A stretch of 64,000 bases of DNA from Volutella citrinella (lineage: Eukaryota; Ascomycota; Sordariomycetes; Hypocreales; Nectriaceae): contig JAWZSP010000004.1 in the NCBI GenBank assembly GCA_034401135.1, positions 1,798,001 to 1,862,000 on the forward strand, given 5' to 3'. How positions within the stretch are numbered: position 1 is the first letter of the stretch; each line of letters begins with the position of its first letter. The notes below the pieces were generated by a model that worked only from the letters and a program-made list of their open reading frames with translations, made no database searches and was not told the origin of the DNA. A program made the translations under genes and the position numbers. Below, one piece after another: positions 33,430 through 47,432 of this stretch.

Positions 33430-35604
33430 TTTTGTTTCGAGTCTGTTCGTTGATAGGTAAGATTACGAGTACTTGGGTAGGTCTGGTAGGAATCGCAGTC
33501 GTACGCAGTGCGAAAGTGCAGAGGGGGGAAGGGCTGCGTCTCTGATGAAGTTAAATAGACACACGAGGCCACGGCAGGAAGGATGTTCGACGTCACTTGC
33601 ACTACCAAGCGGCAGCCACAACGTGCAGATTCGACCCCAGGTCTCACTATGGCGATACATGGCCAATACCTTGGCAGGAGCACTTTCTATTGCGTAACGA
33701 GGGTCCTGTTCCTGTCTAGAACCCGTGCCAGGGATGGAGTGGCCATCGCCTCCTACGTCGTAGAGAGCGATGCCTTGCACTATAAAGTGACATGAGCGAT
33801 CCAAGCTACTGCTAGTACTACTATAGTAATACTAATAAGGTAAGGCCACACCTTAAAAGTAGTATTCCAAGATGGAAGGTCCCAACCTTTCCTAGCTGCA
33901 CCGCAGTCCGTCCTGAACGGGGCCTTGGGGGGCATCATGTCAAGCATGCTGGAGCGAAGCATGGCGAATGCCGCTGTTCCAGAAACTCGCATTGTCTCTC
34001 TGGTGATTCTACACGTTCTGCACTCTGACGAAATGCGAACACTCCGTGACCTCATAGCGCGGATGGGCGATCTGCCTCGAGGACATAAGCTACCTTACGT
34101 GTGAGGCTCTCAGGCGAGACACGATTGGGTAGATGACGTAGGCGCGGGTAGACAACAACCAGGAAAGCGCATTGCACGGATGAGGTGCCAGTCCTCTAGT
34201 CAACTAAGGTAATTACCTACGTCATGCTTTGGGTTGCAGGGCGGGCCCTGATTGGTATGGCATATCATGTAAGCAGGCTAACCAACACGCGGCTGGGTAC
34301 CACATCGGCGACATTCATCCCACAGGCTGCCCATTGTTAGTAGTAGAGTCGGGCGTCCTACCGTAGGCGTCACCGTCCAGACACAGTAATATAACTGTGA
34401 TATTTGGTAAATCTGATTACGGTTTGATCAAGGTAGGCTGGCCGTAACTTGAGACGGCGAACCGCCGCACTGTCATCCGGGATGACCGGGCCGTAATTGT
34501 GGTGCGGGCCCCCCCGGGATTTACATGTGCCAGATGTCGCCAGCAACATGCAACGCCATCATCCCCTCCACAGATTGACGGAGAGGAGCAAGCCGTCACA
34601 ATGCTATCCGTCCTGTTAATTACCACATCAGCAGGCGATGGGATATCGTGGTCGCCACTCTACGTATACTCGGATGCACTTATGCAAGTTCCAATGTAAG
34701 GCACCAGGCACAGGTGGTTTCAACCGTGCTGGTGCGACGCAGCGATGCGGATAATGGGGTGTGGCTGCGACGCGCTGCGTACCACGCACACTCGTGGCAT
34801 CATGGACGGTACTATATTTGGTTCTTTCAGCTGTCTGTTTAGCTGGGTGACTTCCATTGTGGAAATTGGAGTTGACGTGACTGTGAGCCGACCCCAAAAC
34901 GCTGATGTCGAGAGCCAAGCAGCACCGACACCACATCGCTCGCAGCTGCTGGCTGCGTCGCGTCTTGTCACGCCCAGGCCTCAGTAACAAGTGAACGGAA
35001 CGTGGCCGCCACCCGTGTACCTGGCTGGCTTAAATCTGCTCCCTGCTTGCCTGGCTCTCCATATCCGCTGTCGACTCACTGACCGGTCTGAATTGAAGCT
35101 GGCTGTTTGTCTCCAGTCCAGTGGAGCTGTGCCCGCCAGCCAAGGGTGTCGGATGGCCAGGGGCATCCGGTGGCGTGTGTCGTACAGGCCTCATCTGCTC
35201 TGTACGAAGAACCCAGGCTGGCCGTCTTGTGGAGACTGGTTGTAAATGACTGGTCAGGTAGCCACCGGTGAGCTGAGCCCGAAGGCCGTGAATGGACTGA
35301 AGCAGCAACCGTCAAATAGAATGTGCCACCCGCCCGCCTGACCTAGTGGCTCTAGTCGAGTAATGTGCCAGTGGTCGCACCGTCGTGGCACTGTCATTAA
35401 TTACTCGTAGCAACTGCTGGATGTGCCCACTCCATCTCGTGCCGAGGGAGTAGTAGTACTGTGGGCAGCCAAGAAACATATGCTCAAAGCGCACTCTACA
35501 TAGTACAGTAGTCTGGCCTGGCCCTCGAGGCGCTGATCAAGGTATGGGGATTGCTTGCTTTGATGCCAGTCCTCAGCAAGTGCATGCTCCGGACTGACCT
35601 GCTC

Positions 35605-35616
35605 ACTACTAGTAGT
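35605..35616. repeat. 12-bp palindrome ACTACTAGTAGT
   Basis: The motif is a perfect palindrome and shares its core and right flank with the 14-bp palindrome at 27252-27265. Both are in long intergenic gaps. Confidence 0.5.
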
Positions 35617-36194
35617 ACTTGCAGTGTTTTATCGGCGACGATTGGCAAGCGCCGGGTTTTATTTGGCGTCCCTGCCATCGACCCTTTGGCCACCCATCGC
35701 ACCTAGCAAAGCACGGCGGGCGCTGGATTGTGATTAGCCTCGGAAAGTTGCCCCCGCCGGTGATGAACGTGGGCACCGACACCAACGCCAGGGACCCCCC
35801 CTCTCCTGTCATCCATCGCTCAGCTCCAAGCACCCCTCCCTCCAAGCCAGTCGAAAATCTGGAGAGACCCGGTTGGTGCCAGCGACAGCTTTGGCACCCA
35901 GAGGGACTGACATCCTTGTCCCTTGAGGGGCGGGGTCACGCGTGCCCGCTCGACCCAGACAGAGAGCAGCAGTCAAGGGCCATGTTACACGACGGCCATC
36001 AACGTGCGCGCGGCGCATTAATAACTGCCTAACCTACTACACAGTAGTGCTGTAATGTCGCAGCATTAAGGCGCAGATCGGGAGGCAGCAAGGCGCCAGC
36101 AGCATTAACCCGTAGGGACTGTGGACAGGTGGGAGGCGCTGCTAATTAATTAAGTTAGTCGGCACTTTATTTCATCGGTGCGTGGGAACCCGAG

Positions 36195-36222
36195 CCCGCC
36201 GCCGCCGCCCGCCGCCGCCGCC
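36195..36222. repeat. Imperfect GCC repeat
   Basis: CCG/GCC units with one extra C lie about 480 bp before the regulator B start codon, in the presumed leader. Confidence 0.75.
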
Positions 36223-36698
36223 TTCCCGTCCATCACTGCCAAGCCGAGGGCCGCGAACGAGACGTCAATTCCAAGACGAGCATACTCGAGAATCGCAACC
36301 TCGTCGAGCCCACGGCTTTGGCGCGCTCGTGGTCGCCCGTTGTTCCTCGCTATGGGCTCAGTTGCTCTGACGCCGTCCTGTCGTTCAATTGCCGCCGTCG
36401 CCAGCTTCGCATCACCTGTCTAGATCGCGCCGCCCGCGTCCCGCTCGCCGCAGCCTCTGGCTCACCACCATCCATTGCTGCCCCGCGTCGCCCTCGCTGC
36501 CTCTGGCTCCTTGGTTCGCACCGTCGCCGCTGGACGGCTTCAGGCGTCGCGGTTCTCATCCCGGACACTAGATCGATATCGAAGTCTGTTCGTTGAGCCG
36601 CCGCCAGGCTTCTCGTTGCTCTACCACCATTCCAACGCCCCCCTGCCGCTGTTCTCATCGACACTCCTCCCCTCTTCGCCTTCACGTAGCTGCCCACC

Positions 36699-38679
36699 AT
36701 GGTGTACTGCGGCAAGGCCTCGCAGGGCTGCAAGAACTGTCGCACCCGTCGCATAAAGGTGAGTGCCATCTCCTCTCTGTGTTCCGTCTTCCTGCCCTTG
36801 GTCCCCCCGTGTAAATGCCGTCTCTGAAAGGGGTAGCGCCGTCGCTAATCCACTGCTCGCGATTGTGTAGTGCGACAAGGTTCGACCCGAATGCTCGCAG
36901 TGTATCCGAGTTGGCAAGAAATGCCCTGGCTATCGCGATCAGCTGTCGCTCATGTTCCGCGATGAAAGCAGCAAGGTCATCCAAAAAGCACACGCCCAAT
37001 GGGGAGTTGGTGATGCTCCTCCCGACGGCGCACAATCTCAACCGACGCCAACTCCCGCTTCAGCAACCTCAGCCTCATCCACATACTCTGACGCGCCGTG
37101 GTCCTCACATATAACGCTTGTTCGCCGCCACCCACCCGTCACGCCTCCCTCGCCCGCCTCTTCTCGTCATTCCTCGCTCTCATCCGCCGCCCCCTCCTCC
37201 CCTGTTGCCCTGCCTCCTGCTCTGCTCGCGCCCCCTCGGTTACCAACCCCGGTTGACCCCAGCCTGGAAGAACAAGGCGTCCAGTTCTTTGTGAATCGCT
37301 ACCTCATAGGCCATCCTGACGAGCCCAGGAACCCCAGTGAGCTAGCCACCATCGACTGGGTCTGGAGCCCCGCCATCCAGGACGTCATGATGGCCGTCGG
37401 CCTCGCCAGCTTGTCCAATCTCAAAGACGATCATACATTGATGACTTCAGCCCGCCAGAGATACGGTATGGCGCTTAGACAGGTTGGTCAGATGATACAG
37501 ACCTCTGTGCCCCCTTCGTTCGAGGTCGCCATGCGCTCCGTGGTCATGCTTGCCATGTTTGAGGTAGGATCAGTGTACCTCTGTTTTCCATCCCTTCATT
37601 GCTCACAAACACTTGCTGACTCTTCATCTGCTTCCCTTAGCTGGTAAAAGGGGCTCAACAGGGTATTGCTCACGTCCACGCACACATAATGGGCGGGGTT
37701 GCCTTGCTACGAAGGTGGTGTCCAATGCCTGAAGCACCCGCTGGTGGCGTACGAGCCATGGTACAGCTCACATACTCCTTAGTAAGGCCCTCTGTTATTC
37801 TTGTCGTCCCCGAGCGCCATAGGGTACACGCAAAAATACTGACGCCATTTGCTCAAGTTCATCCCGGCACTCATCGCAGGAACTCCTCTGCCGGGACCTT
37901 TCTTTGATTGGGTTGCGTTCAGCAGCCTCCTCCTGGATCCGGTTGATCGGCCTTCCACAGACCTTGGGCAGTTGATAGCCCGCTTCATACAGATCTCAGC
38001 ATTCGTTCAACATCACGCGCTCAGCGACGGCGGGTCACAGACAGCCACCTCCTTACAACAACTTATCGATATCGACGCCGCTTTCGAGGAATGGGAGCGC
38101 GGGTTGGATGAGCCTTGGCGTTTCCGCGTCGAGAGAGCCTCTCACCTCCCTGAATCTGCGGCTTTCCAAAACGAATACCACGTATACTCTGACATGTTTG
38201 CCGCTCGGATGTGGGGTCATTATCGATGGGCCCGTATCCTTATTAACGAGACAATTCTGGACATGGTCAACAAATACCCTCTATCCAGCCTTCCCTTGGT
38301 ACCTACAACAGAGCGCGATCGCAGGCTACAACTTATATGCCGCATCGCCAGGGATACGCTGGTTAGCACGCCGACTCACTGGCGACACCCACTGCTTGAC
38401 GACAAGACCGCGGTTCCGACCGTGAACCATGGAGGGGCAGGCTCCGGCGCTGCAGGCATTCCCATTATCCTCTTTCACCTCAAGGCCGCAGCCTGTGCGC
38501 CTGAGGTTCCCAGCGAGTATTGGAACTGGACACTGAGCGTTATGGAGTGCATCTGGAGCGACCTTGGAATGCTTCATGCCAAGTCCATGGTCGAAGCCAT
38601 GAAAGCGCATCGCGACCAACTTGAAAGGGCCAAAGCAGATGGAATTCCCGCTCCGATTTCTATTAAAACTGAGTGTTAA
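36699..38679 (+). CDS. Zn2Cys6 transcription factor B
   Basis: Four exons (36699-36758, 36871-37563, 37641-37781, 37858-38679) give 571 residues. As in regulator A the first exon has exactly 20 codons (MVYCGKASQGCKNCRTRRIK) and the second opens CDKVRPECSQC, completing the six-cysteine cluster. CPGYRDQLSLMFRDESSKVIQKA follows. A Pro/Ser linker (about 80-160) leads to a helical region with GVQFFVNRYLIG and TIDWVWSPAIQDVMMAVGLASLSNL, typical of the DUF3468 regulators. Introns are 112, 77 and 76 nt. The two start-proximal exons and the QDVMMAVGLA-type patch support common descent with regulator A. Its targets are unknown, and neighbours give no cluster context: SGF73 follows on the same strand 686 bp downstream. 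Confidence 0.9.
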
Positions 38680-39365
38680 AGGTACTGAGCACCATAGTGC
38701 TTGGTGGCGTCCCTTTTTTTTTCTTTATTCCTTTTTTTTGGTTGGGCTGGGGGGGTTTTGTCTACATCTCATTTAAGGCAAGGGGAACAGGCTATCAGGC
38801 GTTGTTCGACACTGGGTACGAGTTCAGAGTAGGACATCAGGCGGAACCATTCGCTCACATAAGAAGATGTGAGCCGTTAGGCGTTGGATGGTGATTGATG
38901 TTTATGTGGATGCATGCTCATCGGCAGCTGTGCGGGTTTTTAGATCCTATACCATTCTCTAGCATGCACCCCACCGGTCCAGCCATGATGAAACTGCTAT
39001 AGTAGTATGTACAGGCGATCATGTCAGAGCATTTGATTAATATTGTAGGCATGGAGACGAGTAGAATTGAACATCAAAGCAAAACTCAAGTACTCCTCAT
39101 GTGCGAGGCCTTCGGAACGGTGACTAAGCCACAATCGCCACGCTAACCACGTGCAGTCTTTGAGGCTGCCTGGGGCCTGCCTTGGAAGCTGGGGAGTGGA
39201 AACACCATATGGAGGCTCCACCTCTTCCAGCCTTATCGCACCCTCGTCCTGACGCGACTCAACGACAACCATCACACTTAACCTATCGCGCCATCTTTTA
39301 TCGAGTCTGGAGTTGGCATTTATCTCCTCTCTGAGCATTCTCCGGCGTAACGCCCCCCTGCCGTT
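38680..39365. other. Intergenic region, factor B 3' flank and SGF73 promoter
   Basis: The left part has poly-T stretches (near 38710-38750) fitting a 3' UTR, and the right part would be the SGF73 promoter. No gene is recognisable. Confidence 0.65.
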
Positions 39366-40851
39366 ATGGGCTCTGACGCGAATGCGAAGAAAGGTACGTT
39401 GCACAAAGGAATGGTCCAAGGAGACCCGACTGACGCATCCGATAGGTGACGACACGATCAAGGTCGCATCCAAGAAGGATAGCAAAAATGCGAAGATCAA
39501 GTTGAAGAAGCCCCCTCCCAAGCACAGCAAGCCAGGGAATTGGAGAGATGGCAGCGTTATTGAAGGTACGTCATGCCGTCGCTGTTTACACTCTCCACAT
39601 TTGCTGACAATACCACGCCAGACACCAAGAAGAAGAATGGTAGCTCGCCAGCAGACGCGGCCCCTTCCCCCGGACCTGTAGTGAATCAACTAGACGACTC
39701 CTCGCGCGAAACATTTGCGACCGGCCGGCCTCTCGAAGACAGTCCCGACCTACAACAATGCAAGCATTGCAAGAAGAGCATCTTGAGAACCGCTGCCAAG
39801 GCCCACATTGCACAGTGCCTAAAAGTTAAGAGAGAAAAGGCGCAACGGAAGAAGGAGGCTCGTGAGGCCCGTGAGAGGGCGAAGGAAGCGGCTCGGGAGG
39901 AGGAAGCCAGGAAAGCCGACGAAGAAAACGGCGACAAGGGGGATGACAGCGACGGGGATGAGGGTATTTCGGCCGAGAAGAAGGCCACTGGAAGCAAGAC
40001 TGCAAAGAAGGCCGCCGGCAAGAAGCCCGACGATGACAAAAAGGGAAAGAAGCGGAAGGCCGACGGTGATCCGGACAAGGGACCTAAATCTAAAAAGAAG
40101 AAGGATGAGCCCAAGGCCAAGGTTGCAAAGCCCAAGGGTAAGGCTGACATTGATCGCGTTCATGATTTTGAAGCTGACGTTTACTGTACAGGCCCAGTGG
40201 ATGTTGAGCGCCAGTGTGGTGTGATTCTTGCCAATGGACAGCCTTGTGCGAGATCATTGACCTGCAAGAGTCATTCAATGGGTGCAAAGCGTGCCGTGGC
40301 AGGACGGTCGCTGCCATACGACATGCTCCTCGCTGCATATCAAAAGAAGAACCAGGCGAAACAGCAGAGTAAGTTGAATGTTTGTCAATGCTCGAACCTG
40401 GCCAGTTTGCTGACTGAGGCTTTTCTCCACTCAAACAGAGGCTGCCCTGGATGCAAACGCCCCCGTTGAGGATGAAGACGAGAGCAACAATGGACCTGTT
40501 GATTCGGACGAGGAAACAGCTGCTGTCATGGGGGCTCTCGCGCACTGGCGACCACAGCCCCTTGTTCCGCAGCCACTTTTCGCGCCCATCAAGCGGCAGT
40601 ACCAACTAGCAAGGCTTCATGAGCAGTTACAAATGGCCACCAATGGTGGGCGAACAAACATCTTCAAGGTCGCGGGGTATGGGTCTCAGAAACTCCCAGA
40701 TGGCCATCCAGGCTTGCTTGAAAGCGAGGACGCGCCGGGCGAGCCGGACTTGAGCGCTGTCGGCGGATTCCCAGGCCCCGGGCGTTCCTCTTCAACGTTT
40801 GGCTTGTCCGCAACCCCTCAGAGACAGCCTTCGGTATCAAGTCGGGCATAA
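39366..40851 (+). CDS. SGF73: SAGA complex subunit Sgf73 (SCA7-domain protein)
   Basis: Four exons (39366-39393, 39446-39565, 39622-40368, 40439-40851) encode 435 residues. An N-terminal zinc knuckle (Cys96, Cys99, His111, Cys115, in [19 protein letters not shown]) matches the element by which Sgf73 docks in the deubiquitinase module. A long Lys/Glu/Asp-rich linker (120-225) leads to the SCA7 domain (about 231-300): [33 protein letters not shown] and [13 protein letters not shown], with Cys248, Cys258, Cys264 and His267. The C-terminal part contains a [20 protein letters not shown] patch. Sgf73/ataxin-7 anchors Ubp8, Sgf11 and Sus1 to SAGA and helps remove ubiquitin from histone H2B. Introns are 52-70 nt. 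The first exon encodes only nine residues, so the ATG rests on frame, splice sites and the MGSDANAKK opening. Confidence 0.92.
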
Positions 40852-41802
40852 ACTCTGGCCAGAAGTGCAATGGTGCTGTTGAGCGACTGTTGTTTTAACT
40901 GATTGGCAAGATACACGCCCAAGCAACCGCAGGAGCAGGTCTCGACATCTGCGGGCTCGCGTGGATAATGAAGAAGAAGCCAGTATACATCAAGAACACA
41001 CGACAGGGACGCTGCAGAGGTTCCGGAATCTGGTCCAAAGGCAGGCCAGGGGAAGGAAGCTTCTTATTAACAAGGAGTGACCATCATTATACAGAATGGT
41101 CCTCTCGTGTGCAGCCGGCCAACGAGGGAGTGCAATCATGTCGGCTGCCATTCACAAGCGAGTCAGATATGACTCTCTCAGGCTAAACAAAGCCCGTTGT
41201 TGTGCCACCCCCCTTCCCCGAAAGCATATCGAATGTTACAGAGGGCAGAGCCATGTTCAGCATGGGATGGCTCAAGATTATATTCCTACAAGCGATACTA
41301 TCGTACACTGGGCATGGGAACGTTGTGCGCCCAGTGGTGCACCTAGAGGTGCGGTGGCGGACCCTAGCAACAGTATGGCAATAGAAACTAGAGGCGCAGG
41401 AAGTATACCGAATGGCAGGTAATGGAATACCTAACATACTATTAGTTGCGGTGGAGGCCCAGGATACCCGTCACGAATTATTGCAGCGCCAGATTACGGC
41501 CCCGAGTCCAGCATCGAGCAAGGACACTGCCCGGATAGATAGTTGAGGCATGACTCGATATAAATCTGCCCTTGTGTGGAATACCCTCCCCGTTACATTA
41601 GGCGACTCGGCTTCCTGCGAGGGACCGTGGTGTGGTGAACTCGACCAGAGGAATGGCACAGCTTCTCATGGCATGCACAGCATGCTCCATTTCTCAATCG
41701 TAGTTGGTCAGGGGGACACATCGATCTCATGCTCACCATGACTCTACCAGTCAGGGAGGCTTGTGAATTCACCGTCGTAGCAGCATCGGCGGCCTTGGAA
41801 AG
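40852..41802. other. Convergent 3' spacer (0.95 kb)
   Basis: The region lies between the stops of SGF73 and NOSIP. No frame or RNA is supportable. Confidence 0.65.
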
Positions 41803-42994
41803 CTAGCATTGGAAAGCCACAGTCGACTTCTCCACAGTGCTCGAGCCACGGGCAGAGAAGCCGGTTCCCTCGGACCGTAAGGCGACCAAACCAGGAGTCG
41901 CGGAGCCGCCCTCCGCCTTCGAAGGGAGGGGTGTGTCGCAAACAAAGCAAGTTAGTGGGATGTTTCGCTCCAGACCCTTCTGCTTCGCTGATGGCACCAT
42001 GAAGCTCTTTACGCAGCTCTGGCAGAGAACGTGGCCGCATTGCTTGACCATCATGGCGTTGGAGGCGTTGGAGAGGCTCTTGAGGCAAGAGGGGCACGTG
42101 CGACGCGACTTGTCGGTGTTGGGTTCTTTTTCCTCGGTGAAGTGGAGCTCAATGAGGCCCTGCATGGTGAGTGAATGGGGTTCTTGGCGAGAAGACGCCG
42201 GGCATATGGGTACGGCCTTGCCCTTCTTCGTCATCTCTTGGAGGCGACTGGCTTGGGCATCCGGCGTCAGGGAGGGCGTCCAGAAGGATGGTAGCGACGG
42301 CTTCGAGGTCTAGCAGACAAGGCATCAGTTAGTTTGGTCCGTAGAGCCATGGCCACCAGAGGAACTGACCTTTTCGTCGTCGATTGCTTTCCGAGCTTTG
42401 ATTCTGTCTTCCTTGGCGATCCGGGCGATCTCATCCTCGTCCAGCTCGAGCTTCCGTTTTGTCCCTACCAAAGCGGTGGAGCTGCCGTCGCCGTTCAAAG
42501 CCGGGGAAGGGGTAGCATGCGCAACTGGCGGTGTCGTCTCGGCCGACGCCCGAGGGCCGCTCCCCTTCCTTGCCCGATCTAGGCCGGCCTGTGTGAGCTC
42601 AAAGTCCTGGACGGCCCTCTCGTGGTCCTCTTGCTCCTCGGCCGCTTGGAGCCTGGCCACCTCGTCCTCGGCATTCCTGCGCGCCTTTTCCGCCCGCTTG
42701 ATATCCTTCTTCTGTGCCAGGAGGTTCGCAAGGGCGCATTCGCGGCAAAAGATGTCGCCGTGGCGACAGGCGACGGGGTCGCGCGCAATGCCCAAGCAGA
42801 GGCAGCAGGATCCAAAGGGCAGGAAAGACTCGCGGTTGAGGCGAGCCGACCCAGTACTCCAGTGGTTTTTCGCAAGCTCCCGTTCGTGGGAGGTGAAGAC
42901 AGCTCGAGATGTATTTCGCTTGCCTGTGAGTTTCAACCCGTTAGTTGGAAGTAGTGACCACAGGGGAGGCAGATCAAGACTTACTGTGGGACAT
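41803..42994 (-). CDS. NOSIP: NOSIP-type U-box/RING protein
   Basis: Three exons on the minus strand (42985-42994, 42370-42923, 41803-42309) give 356 residues; the first exon is only 10 nt (MSH plus one base). The conserved start SKRNTSRAVFTSHEREL leads to a first U-box half (about 35-75: SFLPFGSCCLCLGIARDPVAC, GDIFCRECALANLLAQK). A long coiled coil (80-130) and a charged linker separate it from the second zinc module: Cys260, Cys263, Cys279, His281, Cys284, Cys287 and the late CFVC pair. This split U-box plan is that of nitric oxide synthase-interacting protein, a nuclear ubiquitin ligase found with the spliceosome in animals. Fungi lack the animal NOS partner, so a splicing or ubiquitin role is likelier here. 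The gene is divergent from tafazzin. Confidence 0.9.
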
Positions 42995-43497
42995 GATGCG
43001 TTTTACCCGGGCACTGGCGAGAGCTGCAATGTCGAGCAGCAGTGCCAAGAAGGATGTCGACAACGGAAGGGGTTGTATGGAATTTCAGCGCCTCATGGGT
43101 AAGCAGGTTTGTTAAAATGGCGGCGGATTGATGGGTGCGGTTGGCAATGCCTCTCTCGAGTTGGACGTTGGGTTTATGGATGGCATTGGACTCGAGGTCC
43201 AGGGTCCGGGGTAGGCGTAGGAACAGAGAGGACCCGCTTTGGGGGAAAGCTCGACTTTGGTGGGGTCCGCCTTCTTAATTGCTCGGGGTTTGTGATTGCC
43301 GTTCGATCTCGAAAATGCGCCGTGACTGGGCTCCGCTCCGCCCCGTCCTTTTCAGCCTGCTTCACACATTGCGCGGCGTTGGTCCTTTCCCCTTTTTCTT
43401 CCCCATCTGCCCTTCCTCCTCTCCAAAACCCCTCCGCGTGACGGGCCGGACGCATTGGATCAGTTAGATGGCGCCCCCATAGTCCCGCATTGTCGCC
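42995..43497. other. Divergent promoter region, NOSIP and tafazzin
   Basis: The 503 bp between the two start codons must hold both promoters. The sequence 43320-43440 is pyrimidine-rich, as expected for the tafazzin leader. Confidence 0.65.
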
Positions 43498-44758
43498 ATG
43501 TCCGGTCCCGAAGCTCCCTCATCGCCCTCGCCACTCCCCGAACGGCCCAGCTTGCCATGGCAGCTGGCGTCCACGGCCGTCATGGGAACCGTCGGCACCT
43601 TGGCCCGCGGCTTCCTCTACGCTTTCAATGACGTCGAGGTCCAAGGCTTGGACCGACTTCTTGGCGTCCTCGATCGGCGCCGGCTGCAGGGCCGCGAGCG
43701 AGGCCTGATTACCGTGTGCAACCACGTCGCAGTGTGCGCCTCCCCTCCCCTCTCCTCCCCTCCCCTCGAGCATGTGGCTGGGCGGTAGCTGACAGTTGCC
43801 CTGACCCTGTAGAATCGATGATCCCGTCATCTGGGGCATACTCCCCTTGCGATACCTCTTCGACGGCGACAATATGCGCTGGGGCCTCGGTGCTCATGAC
43901 ATCTGCTTCAAGAACCGGTATGTTTGTGCCAACTGCCCCCGGAGTGCCCATTCGAGTGAATCCTAACCTCCCTCGATGCGCAGGCCGTTGGCCACCTTCT
44001 TCAGTCTCGGGCAAATCCTCCCAACCCACCGCTACTGGCACTCTCCTTACGGCGGACTCTTCCAGCCGACCATGGACCAGGCCGTCAGTATCATGTCTGG
44101 CTCGTCGCCCAGAACCTTGCCCTGGCTACCACCCTCGCCGACCTCGACCTCGGCCTCGGCCTTACCGTCTCATCTAGCCCTTGGGAGTCCCCTACGCTTC
44201 TCGACGAACGGCAGCGACAGCTTCCTTGCTCCCGCCGCCTACAGGAGCTATCGCAACGCCTGGATCCACATCTTCCCAGAGGCCTGCTGCCACCAAAGCC
44301 CCGATAGTGGCCTCCGATACTTCAAGTGGGGAGTCTCGCGCCTCATACTCGAAAGCGACCCTGCCCCCGAGTTCGTGCCCATGTTTGTGCACGGCACCCA
44401 GGGTATCATGCCCGAGGACCGCGGCTTCCCGAGGTGGGCGCCTCGGGGCGGAAACCGCATCCGCGTCGTCATCGGACAGCCCACGGATGTCGACCACCTC
44501 TTTGGTGACTATCGGGCAGCTTGGAAGAAGCTCGTCGAAAATGGCGACCCGGAGATGCTGAAACACGGCCCCGAGGCCATGGAGCTGAGGGTTGCTGTAG
44601 CCAGGAGGGTCAGGCGCGAGATTGAGCAACTGAGGGAAAGCATAGGCTTCGCCCCAGAAGACAATGAGGATGCTGCCCTGGCATCTACGTGGGCCGATGA
44701 GCCCAACGTGAAGAAGTTTAAGAGTCCCGTCGATGGCAGCCTAGTGAATAGACATTGA
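43498..44758 (+). CDS. TAZ1: Tafazzin, mitochondrial phospholipid transacylase
   Basis: Three exons (43498-43733, 43813-43917, 43984-44758) give 371 residues. The acyltransferase signature is NHVAVIDDP, with catalytic His76 and Asp81; intron 1 falls inside it, and the donor must be GTGCGCC at 43734 because the donor two bases earlier leads to a stop. Later motifs are FFSLGQILPTHR, WIHIFPEACCHQ (about 207-218) and FKWGVSRLILES. Tafazzin remodels cardiolipin in mitochondrial membranes by transferring acyl chains between phospholipids. The common FPEG box reads FPEA here. A Pro/Ser/Thr-rich stretch (about 151-185) lies between the QPTMDQAVSIM and FSTNGSDSFLAP patches. The C-terminal part keeps VRREIEQL. 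Both introns have canonical borders. Confidence 0.91.
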
Positions 44759-45279
44759 AATCATTTGCTCTCTGCAAGGCCCTCACAGCGAAAGGGGGCG
44801 GGGTAGAATCGGACACGGCATTAGGAAGAACGAGACGACGATATTGAGAGTACCAACTGTTGCTACCTCGATGCAATTACACTCCTTGACAAATATCCAG
44901 CAACTGAGGGGACGGGGGGGTTGGGGCCTTGGCTTCACCACACCGCGAAATTGCTGCGACAAATGTCGTCGGTGGCTCCATTGCTCATGTTCTTGTCGTG
45001 ATCCCAACTCTAACCCCAATAATGCTGCTCCAATTCCAAGTTTATGTTGCGAATCCATCCATAACCATAACTCCGTAGCAATTCCAACAACAAATACCAG
45101 CCTAGACTATCCACTGCACTGCACTGTTGCACTGCACGCGACATCCCCAGCCCGAGACGTTTCGCCTCCAGTAAAATCCATCTACATGTCCGCTCCGGTT
45201 TCCTCCATCGTTTCGCAGTGCCTCCGCCCATCATCGCGAAGCGAGAGGAAGAAGACAAAAGGGTGCTTTAGTACTGGTA
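44759..45279. other. Convergent 3' spacer
   Basis: The 521 bp lie between the stops of tafazzin and PHO85 and should hold their 3' UTRs. No gene is seen. Confidence 0.65.

Positions 45280-47432
<2,153 letters not shown>

Larger units (their letters stand above)
33430..36698. other. Intergenic region (3.3 kb) between repeat protein and Zn2Cys6 factor B
   Basis: No supportable gene. The left part would hold the promoter of the minus-strand repeat protein; the right part, from about 36180, is a GC- and pyrimidine-rich leader of regulator B with a 24-codon upstream frame at 36352-36423. Short TAC/TAG-rich palindromic stretches occur near 33810, 35455 and 35605. Confidence 0.6.
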
